The notes beneath the pieces were generated by a model that saw only the letters and a program-made list of their open reading frames with translations, was not told the DNA's origin and did no database searches. A stretch of DNA of 36,783 nt, taken from positions 1 to 36,783 of the forward strand of contig CATLBW010000015.1 of NCBI GenBank assembly GCA_949879775.1, given 5' to 3'. Every line of letters starts with the position of its first letter. The first letter of the stretch is position 1. The translations under genes and the position numbers were made by a program. Of the stretch, positions 24,935-32,033 are shown piece by piece. Source of the DNA: an uncultured Lachnospiraceae bacterium. GTDB taxonomy: Bacteria; Bacillota; Clostridia; Lachnospirales; Lachnospiraceae.

Positions 24935-25708
24935 ATGAAAATAACTTATATCCATCACAGTACCTTTTGTGTGGAATTGGATGGGAAAGTGTTGGTCTTT
25001 GATTATTACAACGGCAAAGGGCTGCCGTCTTGTGAGTACCATGGTAAGCTGCCGGATTATCCCAAAGAGACGCAGGTTTATGTATTTGCCAGCCATAGCC
25101 ACAGAGATCATTTTGATACGGAAGTCCTTGCATGGAGCAGGCGTTATCCGCATATTCACTATATTTTTTCTAAAGAGGTGAAGAAGAAGCTGGGCAATTC
25201 TATGTTGAAACGGTTAGGTTTTGGCGAGGAAATCAAAGAACGGATTACTTATGTTAAGCCAAGGGAGAAACATGAGATTGGAGGCTTGGCAGTTGAGACT
25301 TTGCTGTCTACCGATAGCGGCGTAGCGTTTTTAGTGACGGTCGGCAGCAAGGTAATTTATCATGCGGGGGATCTGAACTGGTGGCGGTGGGAAGGAGAGA
25401 CGGAGGCGTTTAACCTTTACCAGGAAGCGACTTATAAGCATCAGATAAGCCTTCTGGCGGAGCGTAACCCGGATGTTTCCTTTGTGGTGGTCGATCCCAG
25501 GCAGGAGCAGGACAAGTTTCTGGGAATTGATTATTTTTTGCAGCAGGTAAACAGCGGATATGTGGTTCCCATGCATCTTTGGAAGCGTTACGATTTAGTG
25601 CGGGAATACCGGGACAGAGCTGAAAATGAACAGGTTTGCGACCGCATTCTTTTGTTTGACAGGGAAAATCAGTCTTTTGAGATAGGAATGGCAGAAGGAG
25701 ATGGCTAG
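24935..25708 (+). CDS. MBL-fold metallo-hydrolase
   Basis: A 257-residue protein of the UlaG/YcfL-like branch of the metallo-beta-lactamase fold. It begins KITYIHHSTFCVEL, has the metal-binding SHSHRDH motif at about 54-60, IYHAGDLNWW with a conserved His and Asp, and VVPMHLW near the C-terminus. Such proteins hydrolyse a range of esters or phosphodiesters; the substrate is not predictable. ATG 24935 follows GAAAGGGAAATT. A TATAAT at 24,902-24,907 is a plausible -10. It is convergent with the sirtuin gene. Confidence 0.88.
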   Translation: MKITYIHHSTFCVELDGKVLVFDYYNGKGLPSCEYHGKLPDYPKETQVYVFASHSHRDHFDTEVLAWSRRYPHIHYIFSKEVKKKLGNSMLKRLGFGEEIKERITYVKPREKHEIGGLAVETLLSTDSGVAFLVTVGSKVIYHAGDLNWWRWEGETEAFNLYQEATYKHQISLLAERNPDVSFVVVDPRQEQDKFLGIDYFLQQVNSGYVVPMHLWKRYDLVREYRDRAENEQVCDRILLFDRENQSFEIGMAEGDG

Positions 25709-25772
25709 AAACACCGGATGGGCAGCCATCCGCCATTCTCCATATTCCTTCAAATGAGAAATTGCATGTTTT

Positions 25773-26684
25773 TTAAAGCTGATACAAAATTTCTCCAATG
25801 TCCCCATTGATACAAATAGACTTCTTTTCTATTTCCTCAGGCGCATATGCCTCTCCATAGTTCAGGCAGACATAAACGGCATCTTTCCATTCATGCGTCA
25901 TATGCCAAAAGCTGTATTTTACGATTGTTGGTGTATTGAATCCGACTGCTGCCTCTAAAAACAGCATTTTCATATTCTGATGTCTGCGGATAAATTGTGC
26001 ATACCGCTCCGAGGCCAGACGCCATCCTTCATCCTCTACAAAAGTATGGTCCGCCCGAAGGTTCATGCTCATGGGCCTTTTGCATTTCGGGCAATGCGGA
26101 ACAAGGTGTGGCGGAACGATCATTTTAGGTGATACGCCATCCGGCAGAATTAATGTACCATCTGTGTCAATAATATAGCCCTGCGCTTCAACCATTTTCC
26201 GAATAATGGCCTCATTATCATAAGTATTCGGATGGCAGGGCCTGCTGCACTGGAACAAACCGTAATCCCCTTGTGTGTAGAACAGCCGGTATTTATCAAA
26301 TCCAGCTTTTTGGAAACAATGGTCCACATTCGTTGTCAGCACAAAATAATCTTTGTCTTTCACTAGGTCGTACAGCTTATGGTAGACTGGTTTCGGCGCT
26401 TCCATATACCGGTTGATATAAATATACCGGCTCCAATAAGCCCAATGTTCTTCCAGCGTATCATAGGGGTAGAAACCGCCGGAATACATATCCTTGAAAT
26501 GATACTTTTTTGCAAAGTCATGGAAGTACCTGTCAAAGCGTCCGCCTGTATAAATAAAACCGGCGGAAGCAGAGAGGCCTGCGCCAGCGCCAATCACCAC
26601 GGCGTCCGCTTTGTCCAAACTATCGCGCAGCCTCTCAATGCCATTTGGCGTGTCCTCTGTTTTGGAAGCCCTCCAACCATACAT
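25773..26684 (-). CDS. SirTM-like NAD-dependent sirtuin
   Basis: About 303 residues. The NAD-binding motif VVIGAGAGLSASAGFIYTG, LTTNVDHCFQKAGFDK, FYTQGDYGLFQCSRPCH and the second CPKCKRP pair (probable zinc site with the CSRPC cysteines) match class-M sirtuins (SirTM). In these the usual catalytic His-Gly is replaced by Gln-Gly. Characterised SirTM enzymes ADP-ribosylate lipoylated carrier proteins and are encoded with a macrodomain hydrolase; no macrodomain, LplA or GcvH gene is next to this one. ATG 26,684 is used; upstream in-frame GTGs at 26,687 and 26,693 are possible because AAAGG lies at differing distances. Downstream is convergent with the MBL gene. Confidence 0.88.
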   Translation of the reverse strand: MYGWRASKTEDTPNGIERLRDSLDKADAVVIGAGAGLSASAGFIYTGGRFDRYFHDFAKKYHFKDMYSGGFYPYDTLEEHWAYWSRYIYINRYMEAPKPVYHKLYDLVKDKDYFVLTTNVDHCFQKAGFDKYRLFYTQGDYGLFQCSRPCHPNTYDNEAIIRKMVEAQGYIIDTDGTLILPDGVSPKMIVPPHLVPHCPKCKRPMSMNLRADHTFVEDEGWRLASERYAQFIRRHQNMKMLFLEAAVGFNTPTIVKYSFWHMTHEWKDAVYVCLNYGEAYAPEEIEKKSICINGDIGEILYQL

Positions 26685-26771
26685 CACGCGCACCGCCTTT
26701 CTTCCTATATTGTATGGAACAAATTCTGTAAAACTTGAATCTGTTGTTTAAACGTGTTTTTCTTAGTTTAT

Positions 26772-26801
26772 GCCTGGTGTTCGAAGGACAAAACACCAGG
26801 C
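26772..26801 (-). terminator. 10-bp hairpin between SDR and sirtuin genes
   Basis: GCCTGGTGTT and AACACCAGGC form a perfect stem with a 10-nt loop. It lies after the end of the minus-strand NAD(P)-binding gene and before the sirtuin gene. A T-rich tail is lacking on both strands, so termination is plausible but unproven. Confidence 0.55.
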
Positions 26802-26845
26802 TATTGCCGTTGGCAGGTGGGTGGCAGGATATGGACCTGCGCTGC

Positions 26846-27475
26846 CTACTGTGCTACAACGGAAATCCTCTGCTGGATGTGGTTCCCGTTTAAGGCTTCA
26901 TCGACCATAGCAACCGCATAGTCGGCATAACTGATTACGCTTTCTCCCCTGGAGTTCAATGTCAGTTCTTCGCCGCCTAAGATGTATTTCCCGGTTTTGC
27001 TTCCGTTTGCCTGGAAATCTCCGGCCGGGCTGATATACGTCCATTTTACATCTGTCCTGGTGCGGAGCTCATCAAGGGCTTTGCCCATGTTAGAAGCAAG
27101 CGGCTTGAACATTTCTGGGAAGTCTGCCCCATCCATTACCTGCGCGGTATGTTCCGGGTCCACATACAGGCTGCCGGCGCCGCCGACAACAAGAAGCCTT
27201 GTTTCTCTGCCGCTTACAAGGTCGCATAGATGCTTCAGGGAAGTGCTGTGCTGCGGCAGGGTTTCCGGCGTCCATGCCCCGAAAGCGTCAATCACAACAT
27301 CAAAGCTTTGCAAATCGGCTGCGGTCAAATCAAACAGGTCTTTTTTAATGACCTTAGTTGCTGCTGATTTGTTTTCGCTGCGGACAACTGCGGTAACATC
27401 AGCTCCTCTTGCAACAGCTTCCTGGACAATCAGCTTACCTTCTTTCCCATTTGCACAAATAACTGCTATTTTCAT
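26846..27475 (-). CDS. NAD(P)-binding (YwnB-like) Rossmann protein
   Basis: A 209-residue protein of the NAD(P)H-binding atypical short-chain dehydrogenase group (NmrA/YwnB-like). It starts KIAVICANGKEGKLIVQEA, a GxxGxxG-type nucleotide loop variant, followed by ARGADVTAVVR, VVIDAFGAW and a late YISPAGDFQANG. ATG 27,475 has TCAGGAGGAACAAAG upstream; the longer open frame to 27,538 has no site. It is transcribed divergently from an HxlR regulator, an arrangement in which HxlR proteins often repress an oxidoreductase and respond to electrophile or redox stress. Substrate unknown. Confidence 0.87.
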   Translation of the reverse strand: MKIAVICANGKEGKLIVQEAVARGADVTAVVRSENKSAATKVIKKDLFDLTAADLQSFDVVIDAFGAWTPETLPQHSTSLKHLCDLVSGRETRLLVVGGAGSLYVDPEHTAQVMDGADFPEMFKPLASNMGKALDELRTRTDVKWTYISPAGDFQANGSKTGKYILGGEELTLNSRGESVISYADYAVAMVDEALNGNHIQQRISVVAQ

Positions 27476-27567
27476 AATCTTTGTTCCTCCTGATTTCTTT
27501 TTTGATTTTGTTTGCGGCTTGTTTTTTCCCGCTTGCAAGATTATAATATATCCGTAAAAGGAAGACG

Positions 27568-27583
27568 TAAAGTACGCACTTTA
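27568..27583. promoter_or_regulatory. candidate HxlR operator
   Basis: A perfect inverted repeat TAAAGT-ACGC-ACTTTA sits in the 159-bp divergent gap between the NAD(P)-binding gene and the HxlR gene. A TATAAT for the leftward gene overlaps about 27,540-27,546 on the opposite strand. Placement suits a repressor controlling both promoters. Confidence 0.55.
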
Positions 27584-27634
27584 TTGTGCCATAGTTACCC
27601 AGAAGAAACTATTGTGGAGAAATGGGGGATTTTT

Positions 27635-27958
27635 ATGGGCAAAAATTTACCTGCCTGCCCAGTGGAGACAACGCTGATGCTTATCAGCGACCGCTGGAAA
27701 GTTTTAATTATCCGTGATTTATTAGACGGTACGAAGCGATTTGGGGAAATAAAAAAATCTATTGGGGATGTATCGCAAAAAGTGTTGACGGCGAATTTGC
27801 GTTCCATGGAAGAGAGCGGCTTGCTTTCCCGGAAAGTATATCCGGAAGTGCCGCCGCGGGTAGAATATACTTTAACAGAGACGGGGTATAGCCTAAAACC
27901 TATTTTAGACGCGATGGTAGTATGGGGGACGGAATATAAACAGAAAAACGGTTTCTAA
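27635..27958 (+). CDS. HxlR-family transcriptional regulator
   Basis: A 107-residue winged-helix protein. It has the N-terminal Cys of CPVETTLMLISDRWKVLII (a typical HxlR redox Cys), then DLLDGTKRFGEIKKSIGDVS and VLTANLRSMEESGLL as the recognition helix, and VEYTLTETGYSL as the wing. ATG 27635 follows GGGGGAT; the frame is open upstream but with no site. It is divergent from the NAD(P)-binding gene and most probably regulates it and itself via the inverted repeat in between. Confidence 0.9.
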   Translation: MGKNLPACPVETTLMLISDRWKVLIIRDLLDGTKRFGEIKKSIGDVSQKVLTANLRSMEESGLLSRKVYPEVPPRVEYTLTETGYSLKPILDAMVVWGTEYKQKNGF

Positions 27959-28001
27959 AATAGTCCTGGTTTTTTGCGTCCTTCATCAATTCAGGCGCTA
28001 T

Positions 28002-28087
28002 GGTCCCTCCTCATGCCAGCAAAGTTAAAGGAGCCGGAAGAAGGCATCAGGGCTCCTCCCAACTTCGTTGGGTCCCTCCTCATGCCA
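28002..28087. repeat. 86-bp repeat unit bounded by 17-bp direct repeats
   Basis: GGTCCCTCCTCATGCCA occurs at 28,002-28,018 and 28,071-28,087. Between them are GGAGCC/GGCTCC (28,030-28,056) and CCCAAC/GTTGGG (28,058-28,072), so the unit is a string of hairpins. It lies in the leader of the alarmone synthetase gene. It looks like a dispersed intergenic repeat or an excision scar. Confidence 0.55.
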
Positions 28088-28181
28088 ATGTTTACAATAT
28101 TTTAAGAAATTTATCCAGAAAATTTTATGTATTTCTCATATTAATCTGTTATACTTTAGCGAGAGGAGGGAAAGGAGCTTT

Positions 28182-28787
28182 ATGACTGATCAGGAATACT
28201 ATTCATTCATACAGCCTTATGAGGACGCCAAGGAAGTCTTGTTAGCCAGGCTTCATGTGTTGGAACATAATCTGTATGAAGTTTCGGCGGGACAGCCTAT
28301 ACATAATATCCAGGATAGGATTAAGGAGAAAAAGAGCATAGAAGATAAATTAAGGAAGAAGGAGAAAGAGCCTACAGTGATGAACGCCAAGGACTATCTG
28401 CAGGATATTGCGGGCGTGCGGGTGATTTGCTATTTTGCAGATGATATTTACAGCCTTGTAGACGTCTTAAAGCGTCAGGCAGACTTGATTGTGGTCCGTG
28501 AGTGTGACTATATTAAGAAACCCAAAGCCAACGGTTACCGCAGTTACCATGTGATTGTGGGGATTCCGGTGTACTGTTTAGACGGCATGGAATATTTCCC
28601 GGTGGAGATTCAATTTCGTACTATGTCTATGGATTTTTGGGCAAGTATGGAGCATCGTATTTTATATAAGAAACAGGAAGGGAGCGGCAGGAAAAAGCTG
28701 GCGGAGGAATTGAGGGAGTATGCAAATACGTTGGTAGAGATTGAGGAGCGGCTGTTTTGTGCCATGAAGCCTTCGGAGGTCCATTAA
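28182..28787 (+). CDS. small alarmone synthetase (RelA/SpoT-domain GTP pyrophosphokinase)
   Basis: A 201-residue stand-alone synthetase with no hydrolase or TGS/ACT domains. RelA/SpoT motifs are present: NAKDYLQDIAGVRVIC, IKKPKANGYRSYHVIV and VEIQFRTMSMDFWASMEHR. It is expected to make (p)ppGpp from ATP and GTP/GDP in the cytoplasm, like the SAS1/YjbM and YwaC types. ATG 28,182 follows AAAGGAGCTTT; the frame is open further upstream but without a site. The stop codon overlaps the start of the next gene (TAATG), with GGAGGT just upstream, so the two are translationally coupled. Confidence 0.92.
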   Translation: MTDQEYYSFIQPYEDAKEVLLARLHVLEHNLYEVSAGQPIHNIQDRIKEKKSIEDKLRKKEKEPTVMNAKDYLQDIAGVRVICYFADDIYSLVDVLKRQADLIVVRECDYIKKPKANGYRSYHVIVGIPVYCLDGMEYFPVEIQFRTMSMDFWASMEHRILYKKQEGSGRKKLAEELREYANTLVEIEERLFCAMKPSEVH

Positions 28788-29149
28788 TGAAATTAAAAAA
28801 TGTGTTAATCGTTGTCGAGGATATCGGGAAATCCATCGCTTTTTATAAGGAGTTATTTGGCCTGGACGTGATACTTGACAATGATGGGAATGTTATCATG
28901 ACAGAAGGCCTCGTCCTTCAGGATAAGAAAATATGGGAGCAGTTCATAGGGAGGGAAATTGTTGCCAAGAACAATGCTTGTGAGCTGTATTTTGAGGAAG
29001 CCGATTTGGAATGTTTTGTGAAGAAATTAGAAAATTACCGTGAGCCGATTCGTTATGTAAATCCGCTGATGGAGCATTCCTGGGGGCAGAAGGTCATCCG
29101 CTTTTATGACCCGGACGGTAATTTAATAGAAGTTGGGACGCCGATGTGA
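28787..29149 (+). CDS. VOC (glyoxalase/bleomycin-resistance) family protein
   Basis: A 120-residue single-unit VOC-fold protein. KNVLIVVEDIGKSIAFYKEL and a LFGLDVILDNDG segment begin the first beta-alpha-beta-beta-beta unit; YFEEADLECFV and the C-terminal VIRFYDPDGNLIEVG complete the second, with the Glu metal ligand in the last motif. The substrate cannot be told. Its start overlaps the alarmone synthetase stop by one base, with GGAGGT as site, so it is always made with that enzyme. Confidence 0.88.
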   Translation: MKLKNVLIVVEDIGKSIAFYKELFGLDVILDNDGNVIMTEGLVLQDKKIWEQFIGREIVAKNNACELYFEEADLECFVKKLENYREPIRYVNPLMEHSWGQKVIRFYDPDGNLIEVGTPM

Positions 29150-29178
29150 AGGCGGGGGAATAACTATTAGGAAGTAAA

Positions 29179-29203
29179 GGGCATACCGGATGCTGGTATG
29201 CCC
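29179..29203. terminator. bidirectional terminator
   Basis: GGGCATACC and GGTATGCCC form a perfect 9-bp stem with a 7-nt loop between two convergent genes. On the minus strand it is followed by TTTACTT, so it best serves the ABC transporter unit. Confidence 0.65.
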
Positions 29204-29264
29204 TAATCCTATAAGGGGAAGTTTTGTAACGTCAAAGCACAAAAAGCTTTGTCGTTGGCTATAA

Positions 29265-29927
29265 CTAAGCGATCCGTAATTCACCGTCCCTCATGCGCAG
29301 GGCTACGTCGGCGGCTTCTGCAACTTCCATATCATGTGTGACAATAATGACGCAGTAATCCTTTTCGTGTGCAAGGCTGCACAGGATATCGATGATGTTC
29401 TGCGTGTTTGCGCCGTCCAGGTTCCCGGTCGGCTCATCGCCGAGTATAATTTTGGCGTTAGAGGCAAGGCTTCTGGCGATTGCCACGCGCTGCCGTTCCC
29501 CGCCGGAAAGCTTTGAGGGGAACCGCCCCATCTGTTCCTTGGTGATGCCGACGCCTTCAAGCAGCGCAGAGGCGCGGGGTTTTGCGTCTTTTGGCGTTAC
29601 GCCGCATAGTTCCATGGGGAAGCAGACATTTTCCATAACCGTCATTAACGGGAACAGGTGGAATGCCTGGAATATCATGGAAATGCTTTCCCGGCGGTAG
29701 CGGTCAAGGTTCAGCCCGGCAAGGCTGTCGCCGTCAAAAGCGACCTCGCCCTTTGTGGGCAGATCCAGCCCAGCCAGCAGGGAAAGCAGCGTGGATTTCC
29801 CGGAGCCGGAAGGACCTACGATGGCATAGACCTTACCTTCCTCAAATTTGCAGGAAATCCCTGAAACAGCAGCTCTTGGTGCGTTTTTGTAGGTGTATGT
29901 TACATTTTCCAAAGATAATGTTGACAT
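29265..29927 (-). CDS. ABC transporter ATP-binding protein, MacB/LolD type
   Basis: A 220-residue ATPase. Walker A is GPSGSGKST, the Q-loop is MIFQAFHLFPLMTV, the signature LSGGERQRVAIA is followed by Walker B IILGDEPTGNLDG and the H-loop VTHD. It resembles MacB/LolD-type ATPases that pair with FtsX-like permeases in lipoprotein or antimicrobial-peptide handling. No permease gene is adjacent, so it is either an orphan or works with one elsewhere. ATG 29,927 follows AAGGAGTGAACAT. It lies 81 bp downstream of the BlaI regulator on the same strand and probably belongs to its unit. Confidence 0.9.
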   Translation of the reverse strand: MSTLSLENVTYTYKNAPRAAVSGISCKFEEGKVYAIVGPSGSGKSTLLSLLAGLDLPTKGEVAFDGDSLAGLNLDRYRRESISMIFQAFHLFPLMTVMENVCFPMELCGVTPKDAKPRASALLEGVGITKEQMGRFPSKLSGGERQRVAIARSLASNAKIILGDEPTGNLDGANTQNIIDILCSLAHEKDYCVIIVTHDMEVAEAADVALRMRDGELRIA

Positions 29928-30008
29928 ATGTTCACTCCTTTTCTCGTATGAAAGTTGATAAGTTCCAGATTACAGCCAGAAGTAGAGAAGAGGGCGTAAC
30001 CTGCACGT

Positions 30009-30434
30009 TTATTCCCCCTTTGCAGCTTTACGCTTTAGCTCTTCGATAATGGCTTCTAATTGTTGTATCAGCTCATCATCGTCTGATTCATCTGATTGGT
30101 TTACCATTGCCACTGTGATTGCGGCGATGGAGTTCTTATCAATGCCCTTGGACATTACAATCTTGGCGGCATACTCTTCTTTTGTAATTGCGGGGATAAA
30201 CTGCCTGGCGTATTGTTTGCCATATTGCCGGGTTCCGCATACGGTAATCATTTCCTTTTTTAAGAGCGAACGCAGCATCATATGTATGTAATTGCCATTC
30301 CAGGAACGGTCTGTGGAAAGCTCTGAGATCTGGACGCTTGTTAGGGGGACGTTCTTCTCCCAGAAGAGTTCCATTAAATCTTCTTCACTGTTTGTTAAAT
30401 GCTTTGCTTTATACATCATAACTATGTTTGACAC
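30009..30434 (-). CDS. BlaI/MecI-family transcriptional repressor
   Basis: A 141-residue winged-helix repressor. HLTNSEEDLMELFWEKN is followed by TSVQISELSTDRSW and a recognition-wing region YIHMMLRSLLKKEMITV; a negatively charged C-terminal helix (SDESDDDELIQQLEAIIEEL) is the dimerisation part. BlaI proteins are released by proteolysis when a BlaR1/MecR1 sensor detects beta-lactams; no sensor gene is in the window. The start is GTG 30,434 or ATG 30,419; the AAAGGA site fits neither ideally. It probably controls the ABC ATPase downstream and perhaps the divergent hydrolase. Confidence 0.85.
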   Translation of the reverse strand: MSNIVMMYKAKHLTNSEEDLMELFWEKNVPLTSVQISELSTDRSWNGNYIHMMLRSLLKKEMITVCGTRQYGKQYARQFIPAITKEEYAAKIVMSKGIDKNSIAAITVAMVNQSDESDDDELIQQLEAIIEELKRKAAKGE

Positions 30435-30618
30435 ATCCTTTCTTTTTTTTACTAATTAAAGTTATTACCCGTTATAGATAGTATATACATGAAACGGCAT
30501 AAAGTCAACATAAATTTGATTTTTTTGATGAAAAATAATATAATAAAATAGCGGCTGCTCAGGATAGCTGCTATGATAGAAGGAAAAACGTAAAGAAAAA
30601 GAGGTTAGATGTTGGATT

Positions 30619-31584
30619 ATGAAAAATAAGGTTATCAAAACCGCAGGGGCGGCCCTGGGGGCATTTACAGTATTCATGGCCTTTGGCTGGTCTTTTTTTA
30701 ACATGACAGTCCGTTACAAAGATAATAAGAGGCTGGCAAGGAAGAAGTGGTTTGCCTTGTCCCATACGAAGGTGAACCACCCAAGGCATAAATTTGAGGA
30801 GGAATATGAGGCTGGCAAGGCCTGGTGCGCACAACAGCCGATGCAGGATTGTTATATACAAAGCGCGGATGGGCTGAGGCTGCATGCGTTTTATCTGCCG
30901 GCTGAGGCTGCAAAAAGGTTTGTCATATTGAGCCATGGATATAAAGGCAGCGGCTTTGGGGACTTTGCTTATATGGCAAAGTTCCTGCATGAGAACCACT
31001 GCAGCCTGCTTTTTATAGACCAAAGGTGCTGCGGGGGAAGTGAAGGGGAGTATATCACGTTCGGGGCGAAAGAGCAGTATGATGTGCAGAAGTGGGCGTA
31101 TTATATTTCTAAACGCAATAAAAGGAAACTTCCAATCTACCTTTATGGGGAATCCATGGGGGCGGCGTCTGTGCTTATGGCGTCCGGCCACAGGCTGCCG
31201 CGGGAAGTGAGGGGATTAATTTCTGACTGCGGCTTCCGTTCCATGAAAGGGCAGATGCAGGACATGGCAGCGAACTGGTTTCATCTGCATTGGATTGGGC
31301 TGCTGTTATTCCGGCTGAATCTGTTCTGTGCATTTTTGGCGGGATTTCGCATGAAGGAGGCGGACACAGCGGAAGCTATGAAGACCAACCAGAGGCCGGT
31401 TTTGTTTTTCCATGGAGCCAAAGATACTTATGTGGACCCGGGGAATACGATATATAATTATTCCCTTTGCCGGGCCCCCAAGGAGCTTGTGGTGGTGTCT
31501 GAGGCAAGGCATCTTTGCAGCGCTTATGAGGAGCCGGAATTATATAGGGAGAAGGTGCTGGGTTTTTTTGAGAAATATGATTAA
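30619..31584 (+). CDS. membrane-anchored alpha/beta hydrolase
   Basis: A 321-residue protein with an N-terminal hydrophobic segment (TAGAALGAFTVFMAFGWSFF) acting as a membrane anchor. An alpha/beta-hydrolase domain follows: FVILSHGYKGSG (oxyanion region), nucleophile Ser in LYGESMGAAS, Asp in FHGAKDTYV and His in EARHLCSAY. It resembles the serine-aminopeptidase or esterase group; the substrate is unknown. ATG 30619 is 14 nt after GAGG, so the site is loose. It is divergent from the BlaI gene and followed by a strong terminator. Confidence 0.9.
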   Translation: MKNKVIKTAGAALGAFTVFMAFGWSFFNMTVRYKDNKRLARKKWFALSHTKVNHPRHKFEEEYEAGKAWCAQQPMQDCYIQSADGLRLHAFYLPAEAAKRFVILSHGYKGSGFGDFAYMAKFLHENHCSLLFIDQRCCGGSEGEYITFGAKEQYDVQKWAYYISKRNKRKLPIYLYGESMGAASVLMASGHRLPREVRGLISDCGFRSMKGQMQDMAANWFHLHWIGLLLFRLNLFCAFLAGFRMKEADTAEAMKTNQRPVLFFHGAKDTYVDPGNTIYNYSLCRAPKELVVVSEARHLCSAYEEPELYREKVLGFFEKYD

Positions 31585-31630
31585 ATGAAGATACAGGAAG
31601 AAGCTATATGCAGAATATCATGTTTGAAGG

Positions 31631-31657
31631 CAGCCGTCGCTAAGACGGCTGTTTTTT
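31631..31657 (+). terminator. rho-independent terminator
   Basis: CAGCCGTC and GACGGCTG form a perfect 8-bp stem with a GCTAA loop and six T, 47 bp after the hydrolase stop codon. Confidence 0.92.
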
Positions 31658-31860
31658 GGGCTTAGGGACTGTTGGCAAGTTATTCCCGCGAGCAATGAGC
31701 CAAGCAGCCGCGCTAAGTGCCCTGTGGGTATGCGCGGATATTTGGCGAATGCCGCGAGGCTTATCTGCTCTTCGCAGAAGAGGGGATGCCGCCCCGGCGA
31801 GGGGTCAAATACCCCGTCAGCTTGCTGCGGGGTATTTGATTTGCGGGCAGTTCCTTGTTT
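31658..31860. repeat. intergenic palindromic repeat element
   Basis: The gap upstream of the C/ACP/A operon contains no gene. It holds a GC-rich, hairpin-dense element; the clearest arm pair is TCAAATACCCCG/CGGGGTATTTGA (about 31,803-31,843) around CAGCTTGCTG, forming a near-continuous stem. The neighbouring stretch has further short inverted repeats. A minus-frame-free 86-codon plus frame here is low-complexity and is not called. Confidence 0.55.
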
Positions 31861-31929
31861 TTATAAAGTCTCGGTCAATTTTGGATAAAGTGTATGCTAA
31901 CTCTCTAAGGGGGTAGAATTTAAAAGTGA

Positions 31930-31953
31930 AATGTGTTAGTGTACTGACACATT
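31930..31953. promoter_or_regulatory. candidate TetR operator in front of the C/ACP/A operon
   Basis: A 24-bp near-perfect palindrome: left half AATGTGTTAGTG, right half TACTGACACATT, with mismatches only at the eighth position and the centre. It ends 80 bp upstream of the condensation gene start. The TetR-family gene lies just past the operon, making it the natural ligand. No clear -35/-10 pair was resolved. Confidence 0.6.
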
Positions 31954-32033
31954 GATAAATGAGAAAACGGTTTTCCCATTATCAACATATCATCATACTG
32001 TTTCTCAGAAGGAAGGAAATAGGAGGGTTTTTC

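Noticed and set aside
26982-27557. 191-codon plus-strand frame opposite the NAD(P)-binding gene
   Set aside because: The minus strand carries a recognised Rossmann protein with a perfect ribosome binding site; this frame has neither motif nor site.
31656-31916. 86-codon plus-strand frame after the hydrolase terminator
   Set aside because: It lies over a palindromic repeat, starts inside a terminator region and has a compositionally biased, Ala/Arg-rich product.
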